From Actinomadura sp. KC06 (GTDB lineage: Bacteria; Actinomycetota; Actinomycetes; Streptosporangiales; Streptosporangiaceae), in the NCBI RefSeq assembly GCF_004348735.1, contig NZ_SMKT01000021.1:1-64000 (forward strand): 64,000 nt of DNA, written 5' to 3'. This document shows, one piece after another, positions 27,360 to 37,540 of the stretch; within the stretch, counting starts at the first letter, position 1, and the number at the start of each line of letters is the position of its first letter. The position numbers were made by a program, and so were the translations under genes. Under the pieces are notes generated by a model. That model ran no database searches. It saw only the letters and a list, made by a program, of their open reading frames with translations, and was not told where the DNA came from.

Positions 27360-28062
27360 TGCAGCGACTCGACGGCGTGCATCCCGACTTCATCTGGCGC
27401 ATCAACGCCAAGGCCACCAAACCCGATCTCGCCGTCATCCTCCACGCCACCCCGGCCGTCGTCGGATAGCGCTGGACAGAACGGAGTCCCACAACCGACT
27501 CCAGAAACTGCTCCTCAAGCCGTATCGACAGCACCATCACCGGAACGTGGCATGGCTGTTGATCAACGCCGGCTGGACCATCCAGCAGATCGACTGCTCT
27601 CACACCACCGTTTCCCAGGTTGCCCGGATGGTTCGCGACCGTCTGACCGAAGCGGAGTCAGCGTGATGTGCACTCGCTTCTCGCCGTCATCGCCACACAG
27701 GCATCGATCTCGGTCTGAACGCCCTCGGGGCCGCCGAAGCCGTGGCTGGTATGGCTGGCTGCGGTTGCGGACGCGTAGATCTCCCTCAGCCGCATCAAAG
27801 CCTTCGGCGCAGCGAAGTCGTCTCTCTGCCGAGTCAGCGCCCCCTGACCTTCCAGCCCGCAATGGAACATCAAACGTCTGCTCATGCCGGTGAGCGAGCT
27901 TCGCGTCTCGTGGTGGACTAACACCGCGCCGACCCCGGCGCGCACGGGGGAAGGCAACTCGCTGACGTTGGTCCGCATCGCGTAGGGGCCGGCGGCTCAC
28001 CAGCCGTGCCAGTCCGACCCGCCGCCACCGCAGGCGCCTTGTGATCATTCGGGGGCAGGGCG
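27360..28062. other. 0.7-kb stretch of remnants
   Basis: No gene I can support firmly. Between 27472 and 27666 one frame gives a helical, HTH-like peptide without a start codon (NVAWLLINAGWTIQQIDCSH, then TTVSQVARMVRDRLTEAESA). On the minus strand a 106-codon frame (27658-27978) has GC-rich third positions but no known domain. Both may be remnants of element genes. Confidence 0.35.
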
Positions 28063-28278
28063 ATGGGTGACCGTCCGTCTAAAGGTTCAGGCCGACGGCC
28101 GAGGACCGGTAAAGGTTCACGCACTGATCCGGTGATCGTGAATCCGCCGGAGTTCGCGCCGCTGAGTGAGGAGAATGAACGCACGGCGATCAGGGTGCTA
28201 ACGGAGCTGCTGGCCGACCAGGAGACCAGCCAGGACACCGCCAAGGGCACTCAACGTGACGGCGGCAGCACTGGCTGA
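28063..28278 (+). CDS. small hypothetical protein (71 aa)
   Basis: 71 codons: a basic N-terminus (RRPRTGKGSRTDP), then a helical acidic segment (EFAPLSEENERTAIRVLTEL LADQE in two pieces). This layout is seen in small genes next to integrases and conjugation genes in actinomycete elements, but I cannot name a family. It is the last gene before the tRNA and lies on the island side of it. Start codon ATG 28063, ribosome-binding site GGGCAGGG just upstream. Confidence 0.5.
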   Translation: MGDRPSKGSGRRPRTGKGSRTDPVIVNPPEFAPLSEENERTAIRVLTELLADQETSQDTAKGTQRDGGSTG

Positions 28279-28379
28279 AGGTTCGTGAGGCGTCGAGTTC
28301 TACTAGCTTGATCGGCTTTACTGAGAACTGCTCGTTTTGCCAGGTCAGCGTGGCTGGCGGGTTCGTTCTCGCAATGTGG

Positions 28380-28451
28380 CGCCCCCTGCAGGATTCGAAC
28401 CTGCGCACACGGCTCCGGAGGCCGTTGCTCTATCCCCTGAGCTAAGGGGGC
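28380..28451 (-). tRNA. tRNA-Arg (anticodon CCG)
   Basis: A full cloverleaf on the minus strand: acceptor GCCCCCT pairing AGGGGGC, D stem GCTC/GAGC, anticodon stem ACGGC/GCCGT with loop CTCCGGA giving anticodon CCG (codon CGG), a 4-base variable loop, T stem GCAGG/CCTGC with loop TTCGAAT, and discriminator G. CCA is not encoded. 72 nt. Its 3' end faces the accessory island, the usual geometry for tRNA-targeting integrases. Confidence 0.95.
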
Positions 28452-28533
28452 GTGCGCCCCTGGGCGGCGCGGTAGAAGATTACCAGGGTTGGCGGGGTGA
28501 CGCGCACGTGGACGTTCGCCGTGCGTCACGGGG

Positions 28534-28941
28534 GTGGAGTGGGCTAACTTCGAGGCCGTGACCGAGCCACTGGGACGCGTGCTGGTCGTCGATGATGACG
28601 AGGTGATCCGCCAGCTCATCGCCGTGAACCTGCAACTGGAGGGGTTCGAGGTGTCGACCGCGGTGGACGGTCAGGACTGCCTGGAGAAGGTGGCCGAGGT
28701 GCGGCCGGACGTGATCACGCTGGACGTGATGATGCCCAGGCTGGACGGGTGGGTGACGGCGGTCCGGCTGCGGGAGGCTCCGGAGACCGCGCACATCAGG
28801 GTCGTGATGATCACGGCGCGGGCGCAGGAGCACGATGTGCGCAGGGGGAACGAGATCGGGGTCGACGCCTACGTGACCAAGCCGTTCGACCCCAATCAGC
28901 TGATCCAGACCGTGCGGAAGCTCGCCGCGGTGGCCGGATAG
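28534..28941 (+). CDS. single-domain response regulator (receiver only)
   Basis: 135 aa from GTG 28534; GTG 28558 is a plausible shorter start. One CheY-like receiver domain: acidic pocket VVDDDE (18-23), phosphoacceptor LDVMMP (D64), conserved Thr in MITA and Lys in VTKPFD (about K117). There is no output domain and no adjacent kinase, so it probably acts by protein-protein interaction or in a phosphorelay. It ends 10 bp before the DALR-domain gene, suggesting co-transcription with that gene and lysA. Confidence 0.88.
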   Translation: MEWANFEAVTEPLGRVLVVDDDEVIRQLIAVNLQLEGFEVSTAVDGQDCLEKVAEVRPDVITLDVMMPRLDGWVTAVRLREAPETAHIRVVMITARAQEHDVRRGNEIGVDAYVTKPFDPNQLIQTVRKLAAVAG

Positions 28942-28951
28942 TCTCACCGGT

Positions 28952-29638
28952 GTGACTTCAGCCGATGTGAGCGGTGCCCTTGCGGGTGCGGTGCGGGACG
29001 CCGTGGCCGAGGGTGAGCTTGATGTGTCGGTGCCTGATGAGGTTGTTGTTTTCAGTCGTGGTGTTGGGGTTTATGAGAGTCCTGTGGCGTTGCGGCTCGG
29101 GGTCGATCCGTGGGTGATCGCGCGGCGGGTCGGGGGGTCTGTCAGTGGGAGCGGGTTCGTGCGGGTTGTCATGTCGGCGGACGTGGTAATGGACGGGGCC
29201 CTGAAGGGTTTTGAGGGTGTGCGGGTCCCTGGCGGGTGGGGTGAGTGGCCCCGGACGTTTGAGAACCCAGGGTTTTCGGTGCGGTACGCCTATGCGCGGG
29301 CTAGTTGGGTGGGGCGTTGGGCTTCGGAGCTTGGGATCGGGCGGGGGCCGCTGCAAAAGCCAGAGGCGGAGGAGCTTGAGCTCGTGGGGGCGCTGGGGGA
29401 CGTGCAGGGGAGAGTCCTTCAAGCGGAGCGGGAACGGGATGCAAGGCCGCTGATGTTCTGTTTGGAAAGAGTGGCCGGGGCGTACCACGACGTCCACGAG
29501 CGGTGTCCTGCCGTGCCGAAGGGCGATGAGGCCCCGGGGGCGGTGCACGAGGGACGGGTCGGCTTGGCGGAGGCCGTGAAGGTCGTCCTCGGCGATGGGC
29601 TGAACATGATCGGTGAGACCCCTAGAGAGCGGATATGA
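28952..29638 (+). CDS. ArgS-related DALR anticodon-binding domain protein
   Basis: 228 aa from GTG 28952. Only the C-terminal DALR-type domain of arginyl-tRNA synthetase is present: [20 protein letters not shown] followed by [20 protein letters not shown], a helix and C-terminal [10 protein letters not shown]. There is no HIGH/KMSKS synthetase core. Actinobacterial proteins of this kind (annotated as ArgS-related, NrtL) occur next to lysA. In mycobacteria the same position is held by argS itself. Overlaps lysA by ATGA (29635-29638), so strongly coupled. Possible roles are tRNA binding or regulation; not demonstrated. Confidence 0.8.
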   Translation: MTSADVSGALAGAVRDAVAEGELDVSVPDEVVVFSRGVGVYESPVALRLGVDPWVIARRVGGSVSGSGFVRVVMSADVVMDGALKGFEGVRVPGGWGEWPRTFENPGFSVRYAYARASWVGRWASELGIGRGPLQKPEAEELELVGALGDVQGRVLQAERERDARPLMFCLERVAGAYHDVHERCPAVPKGDEAPGAVHEGRVGLAEAVKVVLGDGLNMIGETPRERI

Positions 29639-31026
29639 GTCGAGTACATCCTGCTGGGCCGCGGCATGCCGACGTTCTGCCGGAGGACCATCCGGTCGGT
29701 CCGGCGGACGATCTGAACGCGCTGGAGCCCGCGGTCTGGCCGCGGAGCGCCAAGCGGGTCGGCGGCGTCCTGACGGTCGGTGGTGTCGATGTGCGGGATC
29801 TCGCACGGGAATATGGGACGCCTCTGTACGTCTACGACGAGGAGGACGTGCGAAGCCGTGCGCGGGAGTATGCGGCGGCTTTCCATGACGGCGATGTGCA
29901 CTATGCAGGTAAGGCGTTTCTGTGTACTGCTGTCGCGCGGTGGCTGAAGGAAGAGGGGCTCGGCCTGGACGTCTGCAGTGGGGGCGAGCTCGCCATTGCG
30001 TTGGCGGCGGGATTCCCCACTGAGCGCATCACTTTGCATGGGAGCAACAAGGCGTCCTGGGAGATTGAGCAGGCGCTTGAAGCCGGCGTCGGACGGATCG
30101 TGCTGGATTCCTACGAGGAGATAGCCCGGGTGGGTTATCTCGCCCAGGAGAAGGGCGTCCGGGCCAAGGTGATGGTGCGCGTCACTACGGGTGTTGAGGC
30201 GCACACGCATGAGTTCATCGCTACAGCCCATGACGACCAGAAGTTCGGGTTCTCCAGGAGTTCCGGGGCCGCTCTGGAGGCGGTGCGGAGGGTTCTGGAA
30301 CTGAAGCAGCTGGAGCTTGTGGGGCTGCACAGCCATATCGGGTCCCAGATTTTCGACGTGGACGGGTTCGAGGTGGCCGCGCACCGGCTGGCCGAGTTGC
30401 TGGTGGCCATCCGGAACGAGCACGGAATCGAGCTTCCGGAGCTCGACCTGGGGGGCGGCTACGGGATCGCGTACGTGCCCGGTGAGGAGCCACACGATCC
30501 GAAGTCCATCGCGGACGGGTTGCGCGACATCGTGGCGCGCGAGTGCCGGGCGTACGAGCTGGCCATGCCGCAGCTGACGGTGGAGCCCGGGCGGGCCATC
30601 ATCGGTCCGGGCGGCGTCACGGTGTACGAGGTCGGGACGGTGAAGGACGTCGAGGGCCTGCGCACCTACGTGTCGGTGGACGGCGGCATGAGCGACAACC
30701 TGCGGACGGCGCTGTACGGCGCCGAGTACACCGGCGCGCTGGCGAGCCGGTCGTCCGACGCATCGCCCATGCTCAGTAGGCTTGTCGGCAAGCACTGCGA
30801 AAGCGGCGACATTGTGGTGCGGGACCTGTGGTTCCCCGAAGATATTGCGCCGGGGGACCTTGTGGCGGTGGCGGCGACCGGTGCGTACTGTCGGTCGATG
30901 GCCAGCAACTACAACCACGTCCCGAAGCCCGCCGTGGTGGCGGTGAGGGACGGCAGGTCGCGCGTGATCGTCCGCCGCGAGAGCGCCGAGGACCTGCTGC
31001 GGCTCGATGCGGAGGTCGGAGCGTGA
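29635..31026 (+). CDS. lysA: diaminopimelate decarboxylase
   Basis: 463 aa, the usual length. Converts meso-diaminopimelate to L-lysine using PLP (last step of lysine synthesis). The PLP lysine is in HYAGKAFLC (K93). The alanine racemase-like barrel continues with the [14 protein letters not shown] and [11 protein letters not shown] glycine motifs, [10 protein letters not shown], and the C-terminal Cys-containing [15 protein letters not shown] active-site loop. First of four contiguous aspartate-family genes. Its stop overlaps the hom start (GTGA). Confidence 0.95.
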   Translation: MSRVHPAGPRHADVLPEDHPVGPADDLNALEPAVWPRSAKRVGGVLTVGGVDVRDLAREYGTPLYVYDEEDVRSRAREYAAAFHDGDVHYAGKAFLCTAVARWLKEEGLGLDVCSGGELAIALAAGFPTERITLHGSNKASWEIEQALEAGVGRIVLDSYEEIARVGYLAQEKGVRAKVMVRVTTGVEAHTHEFIATAHDDQKFGFSRSSGAALEAVRRVLELKQLELVGLHSHIGSQIFDVDGFEVAAHRLAELLVAIRNEHGIELPELDLGGGYGIAYVPGEEPHDPKSIADGLRDIVARECRAYELAMPQLTVEPGRAIIGPGGVTVYEVGTVKDVEGLRTYVSVDGGMSDNLRTALYGAEYTGALASRSSDASPMLSRLVGKHCESGDIVVRDLWFPEDIAPGDLVAVAATGAYCRSMASNYNHVPKPAVVAVRDGRSRVIVRRESAEDLLRLDAEVGA

Positions 31027-32333
31027 AACGCGGACTGCGCGTGGCGCTGCTCGGTTGCGGCGTGGTCGGCACGGAGGTCGTCCGGCTGCTGAACGAGCAG
31101 GCGGACGATCTCGCCGCGCGGGTCGGGGCGCCGCTGGAGCTGGCCGGGATCGCGGTGCGGCGGCCGGACCGGGTGCGCGAGGGCGTCGACCGGGAGCTGC
31201 TGACGACGGACGCGCAAGCGCTGGTGACCAGGGACGACGTCGACATCGTCATCGAGGTGATCGGCGGGATCGAGCCGGCCAGGTCGCTGATGCTGGAGGC
31301 GATGAAGTCCGGCAAGTCGGTCATCACGGCGAACAAGGCGCTGCTGGCGGAGGACGGCGCGACGCTGTTCGCGGCGGCGCGGGAGTACGGCGCCGACCTT
31401 TACTACGAGGCTTCTGTCGCGGGCGCCATACCGCTGTTGCGCCCGCTGAGGGAGTCTTTGGTCGGCGACCACGTGCATCGGGTGCTCGGCATAGTGAACG
31501 GCACCACGAACTACATCCTCGACCAGATGGACACGCACGGCGCAGGGTTCAACGACGCGTTGGAGGAAGCGCAGTCGCTCGGCTATGCGGAGGCCGACCC
31601 GACCGCCGATGTGGAGGGTTTCGACGCGGCGGCCAAGGCGGCGATCCTGGCGCAGCTCGCTTTCCACACTCCGGTGACGGCCGCGGACGTCCATCGCGAA
31701 GGAATCACCGAAGTGAGCGCCGCCGACATAGCCGGCGCCCAAGGAATGGACTGCGTCGTCAAGCTTCTCGCCATCTGCGAGCGTGTTCCTTCAGCGGACG
31801 GACACAACGGCAACGGACGTGGGGTATCGGTCCGCGTCTATCCGGCGATGATTCCCAGGTCGCACCCCCTGGCGAGCGTCCGCGAGGCGTACAACGCGGT
31901 GTTCGTCGAGGCGAAGTCGGCCGGTTCGCTGATGTTCTATGGCGCGGGGGCCGGTGGCGCTCCGACGGCGTCTGCGGTGCTGGGCGATCTGGTCGCGGTG
32001 GCCAGGAACGTGGCCGGTGGTACGCCCGGCCCAGTGGAAGTGACGTACGCGGAGCTTCCCGTACTGCCGATGGGCGAGACAGTCACGCGCTACTACATCC
32101 AGGTGGACGTGACCGACGAGGCCGGTGTCCTCGCCACCGTCGCCGAAGAGTTCGCCAGGCACGGAGTGTCGATTCAGGCCGTCCGGCAGGTCGGGCTGGG
32201 CGAGGAGGCGCAACTCGTCGTCGTGACGCACCGGGCCCCGGACGCGGCCCTGGCCGCGACCGTCGAGGGCCTCCGCGGGCTGGAAATCGTCCGCGAGGTG
32301 ACGAGCGTCATGCGTGTCGAAGGCGAGGAATGA
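31023..32333 (+). CDS. hom: homoserine dehydrogenase
   Basis: 436 aa from GTG 31023, overlapping the lysA stop by 4 bases. Reduces aspartate semialdehyde to homoserine for threonine and methionine. Shows the NAD(P)-binding glycine motif [13 protein letters not shown] at the N-terminus, VITANKALL, the substrate-binding [16 protein letters not shown] and [11 protein letters not shown] segments, and a C-terminal ACT domain ([20 protein letters not shown]), the site of threonine feedback in other actinobacteria. Length and domain order are normal. Confidence 0.95.
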   Translation: MKRGLRVALLGCGVVGTEVVRLLNEQADDLAARVGAPLELAGIAVRRPDRVREGVDRELLTTDAQALVTRDDVDIVIEVIGGIEPARSLMLEAMKSGKSVITANKALLAEDGATLFAAAREYGADLYYEASVAGAIPLLRPLRESLVGDHVHRVLGIVNGTTNYILDQMDTHGAGFNDALEEAQSLGYAEADPTADVEGFDAAAKAAILAQLAFHTPVTAADVHREGITEVSAADIAGAQGMDCVVKLLAICERVPSADGHNGNGRGVSVRVYPAMIPRSHPLASVREAYNAVFVEAKSAGSLMFYGAGAGGAPTASAVLGDLVAVARNVAGGTPGPVEVTYAELPVLPMGETVTRYYIQVDVTDEAGVLATVAEEFARHGVSIQAVRQVGLGEEAQLVVVTHRAPDAALAATVEGLRGLEIVREVTSVMRVEGEE

Positions 32334-32474
32334 CCGCCGCCCGTAAGGAACCCCGCAGAGAGCCCCGCCTATTGGGGAATGAGACCCGTCCGTAATCTGC
32401 GGGCCGGGGCCGGGGAAAGGGCGGCGGCACCGGTAGACTCCGGGCAACATCGCAGGTCATTCAGGGAGACCGAC

Positions 32475-33542
32475 GTGAACGCGAACGCCCGCCCGTGGCG
32501 CGGCCTGATCGAGGAGTACCGCGACCGGCTTCCGGTGTCGGACGCGACGCCGGTCGTCACGCTGCTGGAGGGCGGGACGCCGCTGGTGCCCGCCGGCCGG
32601 GTGTCCCAGCTGACCGGCTGCGACGTGTACCTCAAGGTGGAGGGCGCGAATCCGACCGGGTCCTTCAAGGACCGCGGCATGACGGTGGCGATCAGCAAGG
32701 CCGCCGAGGACGGCGCGAAGGCGGTCATCTGCGCCTCGACCGGCAACACGTCGGCGTCCGCCGCCGCGTACGCGGTGCGGGCCGGGATGACGTGCGCGGT
32801 CCTCGTCCCCGCCGGCAAGATCGCGATGGGGAAGCTGGCGCAGGCGCTGGTGCACGGCGCGCGGCTCCTCCAGGTGGACGGCAACTTCGACGACTGCCTC
32901 GAACTGGCCCAGAAGCTGGCCGTCGACTATCCGGTGGCCCTCGTCAACTCCGTCAACAAGTACCGGCTGCAGGGCCAGAAGACGGCCGCGTTCGAAATCG
33001 TGGACGCGCTGGGCGACGCACCCGACGTCCACTGCCTGCCCGTAGGGAACGCAGGCAATATCTCCGCGTACTGGATGGGCTACAAGGAGTACGCAGACGG
33101 AAAGGCCGCCTCGAAGACCCCGCGCATGCTCGGGTTCCAGGCGTCCGGGGCGGCGCCGTTCGTGAAGGGCGAACCCGTCCTGAAACCGCAGACCATCGCG
33201 ACCGCCATACGTATCGGCAACCCCGCGTCCTGGGATCTGGCGATCGCCGCGCGGGACGAGTCAGGCGGCGCCATCGATTCGGTCACCGACCGGCAGATCC
33301 TGGCGGCCTACCGGCTTCTCGCCAAGGAAGAGGGCGTTTTCGTTGAGCCCGCCTCTGCGGCGAGCGTTGCGGGCCTTCTGCAGGCGAGTGAGCGGGGCGT
33401 TGTCGCGTCCGGTTCCACGGTCGTCTGCACGGTGACGGGCAACGGACTCAAGGACCCCGACTGGGCCATCTCAGGCGCGCCCGCCCCGACCACCATCAAG
33501 GTCGACGCGCACTCCGCCGCGTCGGAACTCGGCCTCACCTGA
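32475..33542 (+). CDS. thrC: threonine synthase
   Basis: 355 aa. Start GTG 32475 chosen because CAGGGAGA lies 7-12 bases upstream; longer open frames upstream lack a site. Converts O-phosphohomoserine to L-threonine with PLP. PLP lysine in [11 protein letters not shown] (K65), phosphate-binding [10 protein letters not shown] and [13 protein letters not shown] motifs are intact. The 141-bp gap after hom is unusual in this tightly packed block and could hold an internal promoter. One base separates its stop from thrB. Confidence 0.94.
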   Translation: MNANARPWRGLIEEYRDRLPVSDATPVVTLLEGGTPLVPAGRVSQLTGCDVYLKVEGANPTGSFKDRGMTVAISKAAEDGAKAVICASTGNTSASAAAYAVRAGMTCAVLVPAGKIAMGKLAQALVHGARLLQVDGNFDDCLELAQKLAVDYPVALVNSVNKYRLQGQKTAAFEIVDALGDAPDVHCLPVGNAGNISAYWMGYKEYADGKAASKTPRMLGFQASGAAPFVKGEPVLKPQTIATAIRIGNPASWDLAIAARDESGGAIDSVTDRQILAAYRLLAKEEGVFVEPASAASVAGLLQASERGVVASGSTVVCTVTGNGLKDPDWAISGAPAPTTIKVDAHSAASELGLT

Positions 33543-33543
33543 C

Positions 33544-34512
33544 GTGGGCCCGACGAACAACTCGAACTGGCTTGAAGGGCCCGTCCTGGTCCGGACGCCG
33601 GCCACCAGCGCCAACCTCGGCCCCGGGTTCGACTCGCTCGGCCTCGCGCTGTCCCTGTACGACGACGTCGAGGTCGAAGTCGGCGCGGCGGGCGGCGGCC
33701 TGACGATCGAGGTGGACGGCGAAGGCGCCGAGGTCGCCGACCGGGCCGAACGCCACCTCATCGTCAAGGTGCTCCGCCGCGCCTTCGACCTGCTCGACGG
33801 CCTGGCCGGAACCGGACCTGTAACGCGCCCCGACGGCCTGCGCCTGCGCTGCCGCAACCGCATCCCGCACAGCCGCGGCCTCGGCTCGTCGTCCGCCGCG
33901 ATCGTCGCCGGGATCGTCGCGGCCCGCGCGCTGCACCCGGCCGGGAAGCTCCTCGGCGACGACGAGGCGCTGCGCCTCGCCACCGAGATCGAGGGGCATC
34001 CCGACAACGTCGCGCCGTGCCTCGCGGGCGGCCTGACCGTCGCCTGGACGACCCCGCGCGGCCCCCGGCTCGTCCGCCTGGAGACACAGATCACGCAGGT
34101 CACGGCGTTCGTCCCGGAGCAGCGGCTCGCGACGGAGCGGGCCCGCGGGCTGCTGCCCGAGACCGTCCCGCACGGCGACGCCGCCGCCAACGCCGGACGC
34201 GCCGCGCTGCTCATCGCGGCGCTCACCGGCGGGCTGGACGCGGACGTCCTGCTCGACGCGACCGAGGACCGCCTCCACCAGACCTACCGCGCGCCCGCGA
34301 TGCCCGAGTCCGCCGCGCTGGTCGGACGGCTCCGCGCCGCGGGCGTCCCGGCGGTGATTTCCGGGGCAGGACCTACTGTCCTGGCCTTCACAAGCGCATC
34401 TCGAGTTGATTCGATAGTCCCCGAAGTGGGTAATGGGTGGCTCAAGCACCCGTTGGACGTCGCGACCCGCGGCGCACGCGTCGTGGCCGGAGAATCGGAG
34501 TTCCGGCCCTGA
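33544..34512 (+). CDS. thrB: homoserine kinase
   Basis: 322 aa from GTG 33544, GHMP kinase family. Phosphorylates homoserine, feeding the thrC reaction. Visible GHMP motifs: VRTPATSANLGPGFDSLGLA (motif 1), the ATP loop IPHSRGLGSSSAAIVAG (motif 2) and VISGAGPTVLAF (motif 3). Coupled to thrC with a 1-bp gap. Last gene of the threonine block. The final about 40 codons are less GC-rich than the rest but show no break. Confidence 0.94.
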   Translation: MGPTNNSNWLEGPVLVRTPATSANLGPGFDSLGLALSLYDDVEVEVGAAGGGLTIEVDGEGAEVADRAERHLIVKVLRRAFDLLDGLAGTGPVTRPDGLRLRCRNRIPHSRGLGSSSAAIVAGIVAARALHPAGKLLGDDEALRLATEIEGHPDNVAPCLAGGLTVAWTTPRGPRLVRLETQITQVTAFVPEQRLATERARGLLPETVPHGDAAANAGRAALLIAALTGGLDADVLLDATEDRLHQTYRAPAMPESAALVGRLRAAGVPAVISGAGPTVLAFTSASRVDSIVPEVGNGWLKHPLDVATRGARVVAGESEFRP

Positions 34513-34966
34513 TGGCGGCACCGGGGGCCGGGGGAGGCGTCTCGCCGCGGCCGACGCGGGTTCCGGCACGTTCCCGCTAGGTAAAATGCGAAGACATCGA
34601 CCTCTGGGGAATAGCAGTGCGCCCTGGTGATGTTAGGCTGAATGCCGCACCAGATGCCCCGTTCGGGGCAGCGTGCTCGTCAGCCGCGCGTCACCTGACC
34701 GGCCTTTCGGCCGTGTCGGTCCCGCGTACTAGGCTTCCCGACACCGTGACATCCCGTTGTCCGGCATTCCAGCGAAACTTCGGACGTGGCGGTACCGGGA
34801 ACACGCACGAGCGAACCGTCCCGTCCACCATCTGGCTGTGCCCAGAACACGCAGATCCCGGCCCCACCGTGATCAGCGGAGCCCGTCCCGGCGCCCCCGC
34901 CGGGCCGCACTACCGGGTCGGCTGGCCGAACACCGGCCAACGCCCGCTCCCTGGGAAGGACCCTTA
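34513..34966. promoter_or_regulatory. rho upstream leader region
   Basis: 454 bases without a gene. AT-rich -10-like elements occur (TAAAAT near 34581-34586, TAGGCT near 34731), and a short hairpin CCGGCC..GGCCG lies at about 34700-34715. Long rho leaders are common in actinobacteria and may serve autoregulation. I could not choose one promoter with confidence. A ribosome-binding GGGAAGGA lies just before the rho GTG. Confidence 0.35.
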
Positions 34967-37078
34967 GTGAGCGAATCCAGCGAACTCCTTACGGACGCAT
35001 CGAGCACGGGACCCGTCGACGCCGCGCAGGCCGCCGACGCCGAGCCCGCCACCCCCCGGCGCCGCCGGGCGGGCACCGGCCTGTCGGCCATGGTGCTGCC
35101 CGAGCTCAAGGCGCTCGCGTCCAGCCTCGGCATCACCGGTGTGACCGGGATGCGCAAGAGCCAGCTCATCGCGGCCATCCAGGAGAAGCAGGGCGGCCAG
35201 GGGCAGGGCTCGGCGGGGGGCGAGCAGGGAGACGCTGCCGCGGCCAAGCTCGAGTCGGCCCAGCCCGACTCGGGCCGCGCCGAGCGCCCCCGGCGGACCC
35301 GTACGGCCGCCGCCAAGCGCGAGGTGTCCGACGACCAGGTGACCCTCGCCGAGGTCGCGCCCGCGGGCGAGCAGGGCCAGGCCGCCGAGCAGGCACCGGC
35401 GCCCGAGCAGGCCCCGGCCGCCGCACAGGCCGAGCAGGCCGGGACGGCGGAGAAGACGGAGCAGGCCGAGCGGCCGGAGAAGACGGAGCGGGACGGGCGC
35501 CAGGGCGGCCGGCAGCGGGGCGAGCGGCAGGACCGGGGGGGCGAAGGCCGCGGCGAGCGGGGCCGCGACCAGCGAGACCAGGGCCGGGAGCAGAACACCG
35601 AGGACGGCGAGTCCCAGGGCGGACGCGACGGGCGCGAGGGACGCGAGAACCGCGACGGCGGTCGCGAGGGCGGCGGACGCCAGCGGCAGCGCGGCGGCCG
35701 TGAGCGCGGCGAGCGCGGCGAAGGCCGCGACCGGGGAGAGCGCGGCGACCGTGGAGAGCGCGGCGAGCGCGGTGACCGCGGCGAGCAGGGCGGCGGCGGA
35801 CGTCAGCGCGGCCAGAGCCAGGGCGGCGGGGGCCAGCACGACGACGACGAGAGTGGCGGCCGGAGCCGTCGCGGGCGCCGCTTCCGCGAGCGCAACCGCG
35901 GGCGCGGTCGCGAGCGCTACGAGGAGCCGGTGATCACCGAGGACGACGTCCTGATCCCGGTCGCGGGCATCCTCGACATCCTCGACAACTACGCGTTCGT
36001 CCGCACGACCGGCTACCTGCCCGGCCCGAACGACGTGTACGTGTCGCTGGCGCAGGTCCGCAAGAACGGGCTGCGCAAGGGCGACGTCATCACCGGGGCC
36101 GTCCGGCAGGCGCGCGAGGGCGAGCGGCGCGAGAAGTTCAACGCGCTGGTCCGCCTCGACACCGTCAACGGGATGGAGCCCGACCAGGCCAAGGGCCGCG
36201 TCGACTTCTCGAAGCTGACCCCGCTGTACCCGCAGGAGCGGCTGCGCCTGGAGACCGACCCGGGCATCCTGACGACCCGGATCATCGACCTGGTGTCGCC
36301 GATCGGCAAGGGCCAGCGCGGCCTGATCGTGTCGCCGCCCAAGGCCGGCAAGACGATGGTGCTCCAGGCGATCGCCAACGCGATCACCAAGAACAACCCG
36401 GAGTGCCACCTGATGGTCGTCCTCGTGGACGAGCGTCCGGAGGAGGTCACCGACATGCAGCGGACGGTGAAGGGCGAGGTGATCCACTCGACCTTCGACC
36501 GTCCCGCCGAGGACCACACCACGGTCGCGGAGCTGGCCATCGAACGTGCCAAGCGGCTGGTGGAGCTGGGCCACGACGTGGTCGTGCTGCTCGACTCGAT
36601 CACCCGGCTCGGCCGCGCCTACAACCTGGCGGCGCCCGCGTCCGGACGCATCCTGTCCGGCGGTGTCGACTCGACCGCGCTGTACCCGCCGAAGCGGTTC
36701 TTCGGCGCCGCGCGCAACATCGAGAACGGCGGCTCGCTGACCATCCTCGCCACCGCGCTGGTGGAGACCGGGTCCCGCATGGACGAGGTCATCTTCGAGG
36801 AGTTCAAGGGCACCGGCAACATGGAGCTGAAGCTCAACCGGGGCCTGGCCGACAAGCGGATCTTCCCGGCGGTGGACGTCGACGCGTCCAGCACCCGCAA
36901 GGAGGAGATCCTCATGGCGCCGGAGGAACTGCGCGTCGTCTGGCAGCTCCGCCGCGTCCTGCACGCGCTCGACATGCAGCAGGCGCTGGAGCTCCTTCTG
37001 GAGAAGATGAAGGAGACGAAGTCGAACGCCGAGTTCCTGCTCCAGGTCCAGAAGACGACGGTCTCCGACGACCGCTGA
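34967..37078 (+). CDS. rho: transcription termination factor Rho
   Basis: 703 aa from GTG 34967 (MSESSELLTDASS). Hexameric RNA-dependent ATPase that ends transcription. N-terminal Rho_N helix bundle (MVLPELKALASSLGITGVTG), then about 250 residues rich in Arg, Gly, Glu and Gln (GRENRDGGREGGGRQRQRGG type), the cold-shock-like RNA-binding domain (VAGILDILDNYAFVRTTGYL) and the RecA-like core with Walker A SPPKAGKT, Walker B VVVLLDSITRLGRAYN and LNRGLADKRIFPAVD. The insertion is typical of actinobacterial Rho and makes it much longer than the 419-aa E. coli protein. Confidence 0.97.
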   Translation: MSESSELLTDASSTGPVDAAQAADAEPATPRRRRAGTGLSAMVLPELKALASSLGITGVTGMRKSQLIAAIQEKQGGQGQGSAGGEQGDAAAAKLESAQPDSGRAERPRRTRTAAAKREVSDDQVTLAEVAPAGEQGQAAEQAPAPEQAPAAAQAEQAGTAEKTEQAERPEKTERDGRQGGRQRGERQDRGGEGRGERGRDQRDQGREQNTEDGESQGGRDGREGRENRDGGREGGGRQRQRGGRERGERGEGRDRGERGDRGERGERGDRGEQGGGGRQRGQSQGGGGQHDDDESGGRSRRGRRFRERNRGRGRERYEEPVITEDDVLIPVAGILDILDNYAFVRTTGYLPGPNDVYVSLAQVRKNGLRKGDVITGAVRQAREGERREKFNALVRLDTVNGMEPDQAKGRVDFSKLTPLYPQERLRLETDPGILTTRIIDLVSPIGKGQRGLIVSPPKAGKTMVLQAIANAITKNNPECHLMVVLVDERPEEVTDMQRTVKGEVIHSTFDRPAEDHTTVAELAIERAKRLVELGHDVVVLLDSITRLGRAYNLAAPASGRILSGGVDSTALYPPKRFFGAARNIENGGSLTILATALVETGSRMDEVIFEEFKGTGNMELKLNRGLADKRIFPAVDVDASSTRKEEILMAPEELRVVWQLRRVLHALDMQQALELLLEKMKETKSNAEFLLQVQKTTVSDDR

Positions 37079-37093
37079 GCCCTGCGTGGCCGC

Positions 37094-37128
37094 ACGCCCC
37101 CGTCCGGAACGGTCCCGGCCGGGGGCGT
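37094..37128 (+). terminator. hairpin downstream of rho
   Basis: ACGCCCCCG (37094-37102) pairs exactly with CGGGGGCGT (37120-37128). It begins 16 bases after the rho stop codon. No U-run follows, as usual for high-GC actinomycetes. Confidence 0.65.
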
Positions 37129-37175
37129 CCCGCATCTCCCCCCGGCCAGAGACCGGCTAAAGCCCGCGGCTCGTG

Positions 37176-37320
37176 ACCGGGTAAAAGCGGCATAGGTCGT
37201 TGCCCCAGCCCCGCGGCGACCTCAACACTCGCGATCGCGTCCGAAGGCAGGTTCGAGCTTGCGAGAACCTGATCGCGCAGCGAGCCGCCAGGCGAGCCGA
37301 AGCGATGCCAGCGATCGCAC
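37176..37320 (+). repeat. 145-bp direct repeat, copy 1
   Basis: First of two near-identical copies between rho and the histidine kinase gene. The unit begins ACCGGGTAA, contains GGTCGTTGCCCCAGCC and CTCAACACTCGCGATCGCGT, and ends CCAGCGATCGCAC. It is rich in GCGATCGC-type palindromes. No start codon or protein domain in it is convincing. Only a few substitutions and one-base indels separate the copies. Confidence 0.85.
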
Positions 37321-37334
37321 GCGAGAGCACTGCA

Positions 37335-37479
37335 ACCGGGTAAGGCGACAGAGGTCGTTGCCCCAGCCCTGCGGCGACCTCAACACTCGCGATCGCGTCC
37401 GAAGGCAGGTTTCGAGCTTGCGAGAACCTGATCGCGCAGCGAGCCGCCAGGCGAGCCGGAGCGATGCCAGCGATCGCAC
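37335..37479 (+). repeat. 145-bp direct repeat, copy 2
   Basis: Second copy of the unit at 37176, starting 14 bases after the first ends, so the pair has a 159-bp period. Probably an interspersed intergenic repeat of this genome; that requires the full genome to confirm. Confidence 0.85.
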
Positions 37480-37540
37480 AGCGTTTCTCGACGATGGAGG
37501 GGCCCCCAGGGCCCGAAGGAGGAGAGAAATGCAATAAACA

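Noticed and set aside
34964-37135. 723-codon frame antisense to rho
   Set aside because: Produced by the codon bias of the Arg/Gly/Glu-rich rho insertion; no domain and it covers a certain gene.
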